Counted from the first letter of the stretch, positions 8,242 to 16,879 are shown. The stretch: 64,000 nt of DNA from Halarcobacter mediterraneus (GCF_004116625.1 NZ_NXIE01000005.1:124001-188000), one strand, 5' to 3'. The notes: generated from the sequence alone by a model not told the origin. Numbers and translations: made by a program.

Positions 8242-8673
8242 TTACTCTTTTTCATTTAATTTTTTTCTTTTTTCTCTTTGTCTTTCAAGTATTTTTTCTT
8301 TATTTTTTTTATAATATTCTCTTCTGTATTCTTTTAGTTTTTCTTTTTTTCTTTCCCTATACGCTTTGTCATATTCAAGACGCTCTTCTTTATTTTTTTT
8401 ATAGTACTCTTTTTTCTTCTGTCTATACTCTTTTATTTTATGAATTATTTGTTCTTTTCTATCTTCTATATGGGCTTTTTGTTTTTTCGCAATTAGCTTT
8501 ATATTTTCTTCAAAGTTTTCGTCATTTAGCTCTTTAGAATAATCAATAGCTTTATAGTCTTTATATTTTGCTTGAATATCCTTATTCTTACTTTTTAAGT
8601 AATATTCCCTTTTTTTCTTTTTATGTTTTGAAAAATTTTCTTCTCTTAGTTTTTTTAGTTTTTCTAAATCCAT
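8242..8673 (-). CDS. Lys/Glu/Tyr-rich repeat protein of unknown function
   Basis: 143 residues, extremely basic and helical, no membrane segment. A short unit recurs: KREYYLKSKNK (about 21-31), KKEYYKKNKEE (about 87-97) and RREYYKKNKEK (about 118-128), separated by charged helices. Similar KEYYKKNKEK repeats occur in scattered uncharacterised proteins, so homology calls would be unreliable. It begins 19 bases after the flgG stop and ends three bases before the SPOR-like gene on the same strand, so it is almost surely in the flgG transcript. No good ribosome binding site is seen. A nucleic-acid binding or coiled-coil spacer role can be imagined from the charge, but nothing in the sequence proves a function. 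Confidence 0.6.
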   Translation of the reverse strand: MDLEKLKKLREENFSKHKKKKREYYLKSKNKDIQAKYKDYKAIDYSKELNDENFEENIKLIAKKQKAHIEDRKEQIIHKIKEYRQKKKEYYKKNKEERLEYDKAYRERKKEKLKEYRREYYKKNKEKILERQREKRKKLNEKE

Positions 8674-8692
8674 AAAGCAATTAAATTAAATA

Positions 8693-9481
8693 TTATCTTT
8701 TTAAATTATTTACAGTATCAAGCATACTATCTGTTGTTGTTATAGCTTTTGAGTTTGCTTCATATGCTCTTTGTGCTGTAATCAAATCAACCATTTCATT
8801 AACAAGTTTTACATTTGATAATTCTACCATTCCTTGTCTTAGTGAACCAAATTGGTCTTCTGTAGGATTGCCTTCTACAGGGTCTCCAGAAGCATCAGAT
8901 GCTCTAAATAATGATTCTCCTATTGGAGTTAATCCTGCTGGATTGATAAAGTCTGCAATAGTAATTTGACCTAATTCCACACTCTCTTCTGTTTGAGGAT
9001 CAGTTGCTGTAACAATACCATCAGTTCCTATAGAAATTTTAGTTAAATTTTCAGGAACAGTAATTTGTGGTTCTAAAGCATACCCATTTCCATTTACAAT
9101 ATTTCCTTCTTCATCTAGTTTAAACGCACCATTTCTTGTATATGCAATCTCACCTGTTGGTAATGTTATTTGAAAGAAACCTTCTCCTTCAATTGCAATA
9201 TCAAGATCATTTGATGTTTGTTTTAAATCACCTTCAAAAAAGTTTTTTTGAATACCTGATACTCTTACCCCAAGTCCCACATCCATGCCTGTAGGGTTTC
9301 TTGTGATTTCTGAAGTTTGTCCAGCAGTGTAATTTAAACTTTCATACATTAAATCTTGAAATTCAGCTCTATCTTGCTTAAATCCAAGAGTATTTACATT
9401 TGAGATATTATTTGAAGTAACATCAATTTGATGTTGCATAGAATTCATTCCAGTTGCAGCCGTATATAAACCTCTTATCAT
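8693..9481 (-). CDS. flgG: Flagellar distal rod protein FlgG
   Basis: 262 residues, the usual FlgG length. N-terminal rod/hook signature MIRGLYTAATGM with SNNISNVNTLGFKQ at about 28-41, an IEGEGFFQI strand in the middle and the C-terminal ending ELVNEMVDLITAQRAYEANSK-like helix followed by NNLKR. FlgG polymerises as the distal rod in the periplasm and passes through the P and L rings. AAGGAT precedes the ATG. It opens a leftward unit with two unusual genes and is divergent from cheY. Confidence 0.94.
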   Translation of the reverse strand: MIRGLYTAATGMNSMQHQIDVTSNNISNVNTLGFKQDRAEFQDLMYESLNYTAGQTSEITRNPTGMDVGLGVRVSGIQKNFFEGDLKQTSNDLDIAIEGEGFFQITLPTGEIAYTRNGAFKLDEEGNIVNGNGYALEPQITVPENLTKISIGTDGIVTATDPQTEESVELGQITIADFINPAGLTPIGESLFRASDASGDPVEGNPTEDQFGSLRQGMVELSNVKLVNEMVDLITAQRAYEANSKAITTTDSMLDTVNNLKR

Positions 9482-9513
9482 GGTAATCCTTATTAATAAA
9501 GTAATATTAGAAT

Positions 9514-9519
9514 ATTATA
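9514..9519 (-). promoter_or_regulatory. Candidate -10 box for the flgG unit
   Basis: TATAAT read on the - strand, 33 bases upstream of the flgG ATG, with AAGGAT as ribosome site at 9486-9491. No sigma54-type GG-N10-GC pair was noticed here. Confidence 0.45.
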
Positions 9520-9596
9520 TTTAAAGAACTTTTAAAATTAGATAAATTATCTTAAGCTTTTTTTTATTATTAAGTGTAAATTTAAAACAAATTTTA

Positions 9597-9602
9597 TATA
9601 AT
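9597..9602 (+). promoter_or_regulatory. Candidate -10 box for cheY-cheZ
   Basis: TATAAT 37 bases before the cheY start, in the 157-base divergent region; AAGGG at 9628-9632 is the ribosome site. No convincing -35 box, as is common in this phylum. Confidence 0.5.
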
Positions 9603-9638
9603 GATTAGATTTGAATATAGTTTAATAAGGGTAGAGAT

Positions 9639-10007
9639 ATGAAAATTTTGATAGTTGATGATAGTTCAACAATGAGAAGAATTATTGGAAATGTTGTTAT
9701 GCAGTTAGGATTTGCAAAAGAAGATTTTGATGAAGCAGAAGATGGGGTAAAGGCATGGAAACTTTTAACTGAAGGGCAATATGACATAATTTTAACAGAT
9801 TGGAATATGCCTAATATGAATGGATTAGAATTAGTTAAAAAAGTTAGATCGGAAGGGAATCATCAAAAAGTTCCTATTATTATGATTACAACAGAAGGTG
9901 GTAAAGGGGAAGTTATTACAGCACTTAAAGCAGGTGTAAATAATTATATTGTTAAGCCATTTAATGCACAAGTTTTAAAAGAGAAGCTTGATGGAGTTTT
10001 AAAATAA
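9639..10007 (+). CDS. cheY: Chemotaxis response regulator CheY
   Basis: Single receiver domain of 122 residues. Acidic pocket D7/D8, phosphoacceptor D54 inside TDWNMPNMNG (identical in style to enterobacterial CheY), T84/T85 and K107 in KPF. Phosphorylated by CheA, it binds the flagellar switch and changes rotation. The next gene 31 bases on is a CheZ-like phosphatase, which strengthens the call over a generic receiver protein. Divergent from flgG. Confidence 0.93.
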   Translation: MKILIVDDSSTMRRIIGNVVMQLGFAKEDFDEAEDGVKAWKLLTEGQYDIILTDWNMPNMNGLELVKKVRSEGNHQKVPIIMITTEGGKGEVITALKAGVNNYIVKPFNAQVLKEKLDGVLK

Positions 10008-10038
10008 TTTTAAATAATATTCAACTAAAGGGTTTAGA

Positions 10039-11127
10039 ATGAGTATGAGTCAAGAAGAAATTGAATCTCTAATGAATGGTTTAGATTTTGGAGAGGATAG
10101 TTCTAAAGAAGAGAGTTCAGAAGAAAACTCAAATGAAAAAGTAGAAGAAACTCCTCAAAAGAGTATGTCTGAAGATGATATAAATGATCTTATATCTGAA
10201 ACTGAAGATATAATAAATGATAAAGACTCTTCAGAAGAAGAATCAATAGATGATATTGTAAATAGTTTTGAGAAAGAAGAAGTTCAAAATGAAAGTCAAG
10301 AAGAAGTCCAAGAAAAAAATGAAGAAGAACCTTCTTTTGAGGAAGATGAAAAAAGTGTAGATGAGATTTTAAATCAAATAGAATCTATTCCTACAGAGAA
10401 TATTGAAGAAGAACCTACTTTAGTAAATGAATCTAATTCAGAGCCAACAGAAAGTAATATTGATGATATCTTAGCTTCTATTGAAGGTATAGAAGAAACT
10501 TCAGTAGAAACCACAGAAGATTCTACACCTATAGTTGCAAATGAAGAGATACAAAACTCTGAAGAAGATCTAGATCATAAAATCAATAGTGGAGTATTTC
10601 CTTTGCCTGTAGAACAAGATACAAAAGTTGTTAATCAGTTAAGTCAAGTTGCAAATGATTCTGAAGAAAAAGCTACCAAAATTTTTGATGTTTTAAGTAA
10701 TATATTAGATTATAACAATAATATTCAAAATGATGTTAAAGAATTAGCATCTTTTAATGAAAAGCAAACAGCAATGTTAACTTCATTAAATAATAAATTT
10801 CCGAATATAGAAGCTTTTAAACAAAATCTTGAACAAGCACAAAAAATGGGAAATTTTATTTCAGATATTAATGGCAAACTTGAAAATGGAAATATGGAAA
10901 TTTTTCAAGCAATGGAACTAATGCAATATCATGATATTAATAGACAAAAAATAGAAAGAGTAATGTCTGTAATTAGAAAATTGTCAGTATATTTAAACAA
11001 CTTGTTTGAAGACGAAGGACAACATGATGAAATTGCTGTAGCAAAACATATACATGGGGATTCTTCAACTGGTGATTTAGTTGGGGATGATGATTTAGAA
11101 GCTTTAATTGCAGAGTTTAATAAATAA
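10039..11127 (+). CDS. cheZ: CheZ-like CheY-P phosphatase with a long acidic repeat-bearing tail
   Basis: 362 residues. The C-terminal third (about 205-320) is a helical hairpin with a CheZ active-site pattern: in ELMQYHDINRQKIERVM, D299 and Q303 fall at the spacing of the catalytic Asp and Gln of E. coli CheZ (D143, Q147). The last residues DDLEALIAEF resemble the CheY-binding tail peptide of CheZ. The first 180 residues are very acidic and probably disordered; they start with MSQEEIESLM, close to the CheY-docking N-terminus of FliM, and repeat related motifs near 44, 69, 106 and 139. Remote CheZ homologues are known in Helicobacter (HP0170) and Campylobacter (Cj0700). The position right after cheY supports the function; the docking role of the repeats is inference. 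Confidence 0.8.
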   Translation: MSMSQEEIESLMNGLDFGEDSSKEESSEENSNEKVEETPQKSMSEDDINDLISETEDIINDKDSSEEESIDDIVNSFEKEEVQNESQEEVQEKNEEEPSFEEDEKSVDEILNQIESIPTENIEEEPTLVNESNSEPTESNIDDILASIEGIEETSVETTEDSTPIVANEEIQNSEEDLDHKINSGVFPLPVEQDTKVVNQLSQVANDSEEKATKIFDVLSNILDYNNNIQNDVKELASFNEKQTAMLTSLNNKFPNIEAFKQNLEQAQKMGNFISDINGKLENGNMEIFQAMELMQYHDINRQKIERVMSVIRKLSVYLNNLFEDEGQHDEIAVAKHIHGDSSTGDLVGDDDLEALIAEFNK

Positions 11128-11136
11128 GGAAGAAAA

Positions 11137-11856
11137 ATGGCAAAGTATCCTTTAGTAGCATCAATGGTTAATCAAATTAATAGAATTGATGTTATCTCTA
11201 ATAATTTGGCAAATGTAAATACAGTTGGTTTTAAACAAGAAGGAACCGCAGAAGGTTCTTTTAATTACTATATGTACAGAGCTCAAAGAGATGGTTTTGA
11301 TCCTACAAAAATAAACGAAATAGTAAATACTATTCCTAAAATGGATACAAATTATATTGACCAACAAATGGGCCCTATTGTTACTACTGGAAATGCTTTA
11401 GATTTTTCTTTGAGTGAAAGTGACAGTTTTTTTAAAGTTCAAGGGGAAAATGGGGATATCCTTTATACAAGAGATGGTTCCTTTAAAAACTTAAATGGAA
11501 TATTAGTTGATTCAAATGGTCAAGCAGTTTTATCAAATGATAATGAACCAATTGCTTTAGAAGAAGAAAATTTCCAAAATTTAATTTCAGTATCAAGAAT
11601 TGATTATAATGATTTAAAAAAATATAAAGATAACACTTATAAATTAAAAGAAGAAAATGCTTTTGTTGAAGTCCTTGAGAATAATGAAAGACAATTAATG
11701 CAAGGTTCTTTAGAAAAGTCTAATGTAAATAGTGTTTCTTCTATGGTAGGTTTAATTGATGCCCAAAGAAGATTAGAACAAGCTCAGAAAGCTATTCAAG
11801 CTCAGAGTGAAATGAATGAAAAACTTATTCAAAAAATTGGAGATACAACTAACTAA
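11137..11856 (+). CDS. flgF: Flagellar rod protein, FlgF/FlgG2-like
   Basis: 239 residues of the FlgE/F/G family: N-terminal VISNNLANVNTVGFKQ at about 18-33, a middle SDSFFKVQ strand with YTRDGSF, and a C-terminal helix SMVGLIDAQRRLEQAQKA. The N-terminus MAKYPLVASM departs from the FlgG pattern and is closer to FlgF, the proximal rod protein; Campylobacter annotates a similar gene as flgG2. It lies 9 bases after cheZ and its stop overlaps the flgB start, so it belongs to the rod/MS-ring transcript. Confidence 0.75.
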   Translation: MAKYPLVASMVNQINRIDVISNNLANVNTVGFKQEGTAEGSFNYYMYRAQRDGFDPTKINEIVNTIPKMDTNYIDQQMGPIVTTGNALDFSLSESDSFFKVQGENGDILYTRDGSFKNLNGILVDSNGQAVLSNDNEPIALEEENFQNLISVSRIDYNDLKKYKDNTYKLKEENAFVEVLENNERQLMQGSLEKSNVNSVSSMVGLIDAQRRLEQAQKAIQAQSEMNEKLIQKIGDTTN

Positions 11857-12263
11857 TGCAAGCTAGTGAAGTAACAGGACTATTATTTAATCAACTAAGC
11901 TTTAGAGGAGATAGACAAAATGTCATTTCTAGTAATATAGCTAATGTAAATACACCTGGATATAAAACAAAAGACTTAGTTTTTGAAGACGAAATAGGAA
12001 AAGTAAAAAAGGAAAAAGATTTACCTTTATATACAACAAATTCAAAACATATGACAGGTTTTGAGCCAACAAAAAAAAATAATCAACCAAGACTTATAGA
12101 AGTAGAAGGTCTAAAAGAGCAAAATGATGGCAATAATGTTAGTATGGACAGACAAATGAGTGAGATGTCAAAAAATAAAATTATGTTTGATGCCTTACAG
12201 TCATCAATAAAAAAAGATTCAAGGTTATTTAAATCAGTAATAGAATCATCACAAAAAAATTAA
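11856..12263 (+). CDS. flgB: Flagellar proximal rod protein FlgB
   Basis: 135 residues with the FlgB/C N-terminal motif VISSNIANVNTPGYK and a C-terminal helix NKIMFDALQSS. Forms the innermost rod segment on FliE and the MS ring. Start overlaps the previous stop (TAATG). Note that its usual partner flgC lies 17 kb away with fliE instead of directly after it. Confidence 0.9.
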   Translation: MQASEVTGLLFNQLSFRGDRQNVISSNIANVNTPGYKTKDLVFEDEIGKVKKEKDLPLYTTNSKHMTGFEPTKKNNQPRLIEVEGLKEQNDGNNVSMDRQMSEMSKNKIMFDALQSSIKKDSRLFKSVIESSQKN

Positions 12264-12280
12264 TTTAGGATTTTAGGTAT

Positions 12281-14032
12281 ATGGACCAACTTTTAAAGTT
12301 TATAAACAATTTAAATGCTGCACAAAGAGCTGTTATCATTGGAGGTTTTTCTATTTTATTTGTGCTGCTAGTTGGATTATTAATCTATTCAAATGTGAAA
12401 GCTCAAGATAAAAAACTAAATTATACAATAGCAAGTAATTTGACTAAAAATCAAGTGATGATGGCAAGTAATGAACTTGAAGCTTCTGGAGTACCTTTTG
12501 CAGTCATTGGAAGTGGGAATTCTTTAACTTTAAAAACTTCAAAAGAGTTTATCAATATAGCCAAAATAAAACTTGTTACTAGTGAAGCTTCTTCAAGTAA
12601 ACATGTGGGTTGGGAAATTTTTGAGAAGTCTTCATTAGGAACTACTAATTTTGAAAACAATGTAAAATTTTTAAGAGCAACAGAAGGAGAATTGTCAAGG
12701 TCACTAGAATCCTTATCTGGCGTTTTAAGTGCTAGTGTTAAAATTGCAATTCCTAAGAATACAATATTTACTGAAAGAAAGACTGAACCAACTGCATCTG
12801 CTGTTTTATCATTGAAGCCAGGTGTTTTTTTAACCCAAAAACAAATTGATGGGATTAAAAACTTTGTAGCATCTGCTGTCCCTGATTTGAAAATTGAAAA
12901 TATAAAACTTATAGATCAAGATGGTTCTTTATTACAAATGTCAAATGATGATATTGAAAATGAAAAATCATTGACTCAAAATAAATATAAACAAAAAATA
13001 GAAAAAGAGTATGAAAAAAAGATAGTAGAACTTTTGGAACCAGTTGTTGGTGTAGGAAGAGTTGTTGCTAGAGTTACAATGGAACTTGATTTTAAAAAAA
13101 TACATGTTCAAGAAGAGATATACGAGCCAGAAGGAACAATAAGAAGTCAACAAACTACTGAAAATACAGCAAGTTCTATAGGTGGTAATAAATTACCAGG
13201 AGGAACAGCTGGTGTAGAGAATAATATTCAAGTTCCTGATAATGTAGAAGGAGATGGTGGTACACAATCAAATAGTGAAAGCACAAAAAGTATAACAAAC
13301 TATGAAATATCAAAAAGAGTAATAGATGAGAAAAACAATAATTATTCTTCTGTAAAAAAAGTAAGTGCCGCTGTAACTTTTGATTCTTCAGTATTTGAAA
13401 ACAATGAAAATAGAGAAGAATTTGTAGCTTCAATTGAGTCAATTGTTCAAGAAACTATTGGTTTTAGTGCAAAAAGGGGAGATAAAATTGCAGTAAAAGC
13501 ATTTAAATTTGTTACAATGAAAGATCCAAATGTTAAGCTAGATGAAAATGGTAATCCTATTGTTAGTGAAGATTCAATGGGTAGTTCAATGAGTACCTTA
13601 TCTGTTGTAAAAGCAGTACTTAAAGAGTTTAGTGAATATTTCCAGTATCTAATTGCAGCAATTTTATTATTTGTTTTTTATAAAAAGTTTATTGTAAATA
13701 ATGATGTTGTAATTTTAGGAGATGAAAATAAAGGTAAGAAAAAAGTAGATGAAGATGGTAATCCTATAGATGATGAATTTATGAATAAATTTATGGGAGA
13801 TTATGAAGATGAATTTGACTCAAATACTGCAAAAGGTAGATTAAAAGCAAAAGTAAAAAGTCAAATAATGAATAATATCGAAGGACTTGATGAAGAAAGT
13901 GCTGCTAGATATGAGGTACTGATAGAGTCTTTAGATAAAGAAATAAACAATAATCCACAAGAAATAGCTAGAATGATAGAATTATTATTAAGCGAAGGAA
14001 GTGGAAAATTTAAATCAGATAAGAAGAAGTAA
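12281..14032 (+). CDS. fliF: Flagellar MS-ring protein FliF
   Basis: 583 residues, two membrane helices (about 18-38 and 450-468) flanking the periplasmic ring-building domains. Recognisable stretches are KNQVMMASNELEASGVPF, GVLSASVKIAIP and a Gly/Asn-rich loop around 300-340. FliF is the base on which rotor and export gate assemble. The cytoplasmic tail carries the FliG-binding end. The stop overlaps the fliG start by one base, as is common for this partner pair. Confidence 0.95.
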   Translation: MDQLLKFINNLNAAQRAVIIGGFSILFVLLVGLLIYSNVKAQDKKLNYTIASNLTKNQVMMASNELEASGVPFAVIGSGNSLTLKTSKEFINIAKIKLVTSEASSSKHVGWEIFEKSSLGTTNFENNVKFLRATEGELSRSLESLSGVLSASVKIAIPKNTIFTERKTEPTASAVLSLKPGVFLTQKQIDGIKNFVASAVPDLKIENIKLIDQDGSLLQMSNDDIENEKSLTQNKYKQKIEKEYEKKIVELLEPVVGVGRVVARVTMELDFKKIHVQEEIYEPEGTIRSQQTTENTASSIGGNKLPGGTAGVENNIQVPDNVEGDGGTQSNSESTKSITNYEISKRVIDEKNNNYSSVKKVSAAVTFDSSVFENNENREEFVASIESIVQETIGFSAKRGDKIAVKAFKFVTMKDPNVKLDENGNPIVSEDSMGSSMSTLSVVKAVLKEFSEYFQYLIAAILLFVFYKKFIVNNDVVILGDENKGKKKVDEDGNPIDDEFMNKFMGDYEDEFDSNTAKGRLKAKVKSQIMNNIEGLDEESAARYEVLIESLDKEINNNPQEIARMIELLLSEGSGKFKSDKKK

Positions 14033-15036
14033 TGGCAGAAGAACAAGATATTTTAAAAGGTATGTCAATGCTTGATAAGGTTGCACATTTTTGTGTCCTT
14101 ATTGGAGAAGAGGCAACTGTAAAGATTTTTCAACATTTACCTAAAAATATAGTTGAAGATATATCAACACAAATCACTATGATAAATTCAATTGATAAAG
14201 ATATTTCTTTAGCTATCTTAGATGAATTTCATTTATTTACAAGATCAAAAAACTTTATTAGTTCTGGTGGATATGATTATGCTAAAGATATTTTATACAA
14301 GTCTTTAGGAAAAGGTGAAGCAGACGAAGTTTTAGCCAAACTATCAAGAATGAAACTTGCAGCTCAATCTTTTGCTTATTTAGATGCTATAAATCCTAAA
14401 CAGTTAGCAGACTTTATTAAAGATGAATCTCCTCAAACAATAGCTGTAATTTTATCCCATCTAGAACCTCCTAAAGCTGCAGAAGTTTTAATGCAATTAG
14501 ATGAAGATGTAAAAGTTAAAGTAACTATGCAAATGGCAACAATTAAAGATGTTTCTCCAGATGTTGTAAGAACAATTTCTGTAGTATTAGAAAAGAAACT
14601 AGAATCACTTTTATCATCTATTGTTGATGTTGGTGGTGTAAAAGTTGTTGCAGATATGTTAAATAGATTAGGTCCTAAATCACAAGATATACTTAAAAAT
14701 ATTAATGGGGTAGATACTTCACTTGCAACAAAAATTAAAGAAAATATGTTTGTATTCGAAGATTTACTAAACTTAGATTCTGAATATGTAATGAAAATTT
14801 TACAAAATGTTGATACTGCTGATGTTGCAGTTGCTATGAAAAATGCAACAGAAGATGATATGACTAAAATTACAAGTGCTATGTCACAAAGAGCTAGTGA
14901 TAGATTTAGAGAAGAGTTTGAAATGCTTACAAAAGTTAAAATTAAAGATATTGAGGCTGCCCAAAGAAAAATGCTTGATGTTGCACAAAAAATGATTGAA
15001 GAAGGTGCAATTGATAGAGATATGGATGACGACTAA
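14032..15036 (+). CDS. fliG: Flagellar motor switch protein FliG
   Basis: 334 residues: N-terminal FliF-binding domain, middle domain with ESPQTIAVILSHLEPPKAA (about 132-150; the EHPQ-type motif is ESPQ here), and a C-terminal torque domain with the charged helix QRASDRFREEFEML that faces the stator. FliG makes the upper C ring and converts stator force to torque. Overlaps both fliF and fliH by one base. Confidence 0.96.
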   Translation: MAEEQDILKGMSMLDKVAHFCVLIGEEATVKIFQHLPKNIVEDISTQITMINSIDKDISLAILDEFHLFTRSKNFISSGGYDYAKDILYKSLGKGEADEVLAKLSRMKLAAQSFAYLDAINPKQLADFIKDESPQTIAVILSHLEPPKAAEVLMQLDEDVKVKVTMQMATIKDVSPDVVRTISVVLEKKLESLLSSIVDVGGVKVVADMLNRLGPKSQDILKNINGVDTSLATKIKENMFVFEDLLNLDSEYVMKILQNVDTADVAVAMKNATEDDMTKITSAMSQRASDRFREEFEMLTKVKIKDIEAAQRKMLDVAQKMIEEGAIDRDMDDD

Positions 15037-15710
15037 TGAATAGAAATAATGTATATTCGACAGCAAAAGTAATTTCAAAAAATGATGAAATTGAAAATTA
15101 TCAATTAGGAACTTTTATAAAAAATAATGAAGGGGAAACAGAACAAGTTTATGCTCCTGCTCCAATACCTCAATCTGCAAATCATCCGAATCCTAGTTTA
15201 GAATTAGATAATATTTTAGGTGAAATAAAAACCTTAAGTACTCAAATGCAAGAGGTAAATCAAAAAATTACTAATATAGAAAATAATGGAATGAGTACAA
15301 AAGAAATTGATGCACAAGTTGTTCAAGCAATAAAAGACTTAAAGAATTATGCAAATTTCTTCGAACAAGCAACTTTTCAAATGGAAACAAAAATTTTAAA
15401 AACTTCAATTTCTATAGCTCAAAAAATAATTGCAATAGAAATAGGGGAAAACTCTTCAGCAATCGCAAAACAAACAATCTCCCATTTACTTGAAAAAGTA
15501 AAAAATGCTTCTAAAATAAAAATTCATCTCAATCCTAAAGATTATCAGGTTTTAAAAGACCAACTTAACTTAGATACATTTATTGAATTAGTAGAAGATG
15601 TAAATGTTACAGCAGGTGGCGTAGTTATTGCAAGTGATCTTGGAAATTTTGATGGAAATATTGAAGCAAAAGTTAATACTATGCTTGAATCTTTAGATAA
15701 TGTAATATAA
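15036..15710 (+). CDS. fliH: Flagellar export regulator FliH
   Basis: 224 residues. A variable N-terminus, a helical centre (about 60-110) and a C-terminal domain beginning LKTSISIAQKII and ending VTAGGVVIASDLGNFDGNI, which fits the FliH/HrpE domain that binds the ATPase FliI. Controls FliI and links the ATPase to the C ring. Last gene before a 93-base gap with promoter-like boxes. Confidence 0.88.
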   Translation: MNRNNVYSTAKVISKNDEIENYQLGTFIKNNEGETEQVYAPAPIPQSANHPNPSLELDNILGEIKTLSTQMQEVNQKITNIENNGMSTKEIDAQVVQAIKDLKNYANFFEQATFQMETKILKTSISIAQKIIAIEIGENSSAIAKQTISHLLEKVKNASKIKIHLNPKDYQVLKDQLNLDTFIELVEDVNVTAGGVVIASDLGNFDGNIEAKVNTMLESLDNVI

Positions 15711-15743
15711 AATACACTCAATTTTATTCTAATATTTTACATA

Positions 15744-15777
15744 TATAATCTTCTTTAGTGACTTTTTGTGATATAAT
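15744..15777 (+). promoter_or_regulatory. Candidate promoter(s) of the fliN-flgD-flgE unit
   Basis: Two TATAAT boxes at 15744-15749 and 15772-15777 lie between fliH and fliN; the second is preceded by TGTGA, close to an extended -10. They suggest that the hook unit can be transcribed separately from ordinary sigma70 promoters. Confidence 0.5.
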
Positions 15778-15803
15778 TTAGTAATTTAATCATAAAAAGT
15801 GTA

Positions 15804-16094
15804 ATGATGGAAATTAGTGAAAGAGATTATGACTTACTCGTAGATACAGAAATTACAGTTGATGTAATGCTTGGTAATGCAAATATTACTGTAAAAGAGT
15901 TTTTAGAATTATCAGAAGGTGATATCTTATCTTTAGATAAACAAGCTGGTTCTGGTGGTGATATTTATGTTAATAAAAGAATTGTTGGAACAGGCGATAT
16001 TATAGTAATTGATGAAAAACTTGCTGTAAGAGTTCAAGAGGCAATGGATTCAGATAATGTCGTAAGATATTTCTTTGATGAAAAATTATTTTAG
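15804..16094 (+). CDS. fliN: Flagellar motor switch protein FliN
   Basis: 96 residues, essentially one SpoA/SPOA domain (DTEITVDVMLGNANITVKEF to DEKLAVRV). FliN forms the base of the C ring with FliM and docks the export ATPase complex through FliH. Two ATG codons (15804, 15807) are possible starts. The window also encodes FliY with a second FliN-like domain, but no FliM. Confidence 0.9.
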   Translation: MMEISERDYDLLVDTEITVDVMLGNANITVKEFLELSEGDILSLDKQAGSGGDIYVNKRIVGTGDIIVIDEKLAVRVQEAMDSDNVVRYFFDEKLF

Positions 16095-16105
16095 GAGATT
16101 TAACA

Positions 16106-16879
16106 ATGGCTACTACAACAGATGGTGTTAGTACTTCTACCGCTTTAACAGAAAATGGTACAGCTTATACAGCAAGTGTCAGTAATGATAAACTTTCAAA
16201 TGAAGACTTTTTAAAACTAATGTTACAAGAATTAAAGCTTCAAGATCCTACTTCTCCTATGGATTCAAATCAGATGTTACAAACTCAAATGCAAATGTCA
16301 ACAATGGAAACAAACTTACAAATGACTAATGCAATGGAATCATTAAAAACATCAATTGCAAATATGAGTTTAACAAATGCAATGGGTTTTATGGGTAAAA
16401 AAGTAGATGCAGTTGTTGATGTACCTATTAAAGATGATGAAGGAAATCCTCTAGAAGATGAAAATGGAAATACTATTACTGAAAAAGTAAGAGCTTCTTT
16501 TCATATTGGTACGGTTAGTATTGCTGATGGAGTTACAAACTTAGAAAGTTATGAATTAATGGGTTTTAAAGATAATGCAGTTGATATAGAAACTGGAAAA
16601 GAAATTGATTATGACCCCCAAACAGGGCAAATAAAAAACTCTGATGGAACTTTAAGTGAATATTATATAAAACTTGATGCAAGTGGTATGTTTGCTGTAG
16701 ATAATGAAGGTAAAATAATAATTACAGATGCCGCTGGAAAAATTAAAAACCCTACATATACAAAAGATGTAAATGGATTAGAAGTAACAGAAAGTAAATA
16801 TGGATATGCAGGTACTGATGAAATTTATTCTCCAAATGTTACAAATTTAAAATATGAAGAAATAGTAAAAATTTACTAA
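16106..16879 (+). CDS. flgD: Hook-cap (scaffold) protein FlgD
   Basis: 257 residues. The N-terminal FlgD region contains NEDFLKLMLQELKLQDPTSP and the Gln/Met-rich helix after it; the middle part carries FlgD Ig-like/tudor strands with several short acidic insertions. FlgD caps the growing hook and directs FlgE assembly. Twelve bases after fliN and 18 before the first hook-type gene. Confidence 0.93.
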   Translation: MATTTDGVSTSTALTENGTAYTASVSNDKLSNEDFLKLMLQELKLQDPTSPMDSNQMLQTQMQMSTMETNLQMTNAMESLKTSIANMSLTNAMGFMGKKVDAVVDVPIKDDEGNPLEDENGNTITEKVRASFHIGTVSIADGVTNLESYELMGFKDNAVDIETGKEIDYDPQTGQIKNSDGTLSEYYIKLDASGMFAVDNEGKIIITDAAGKIKNPTYTKDVNGLEVTESKYGYAGTDEIYSPNVTNLKYEEIVKIY

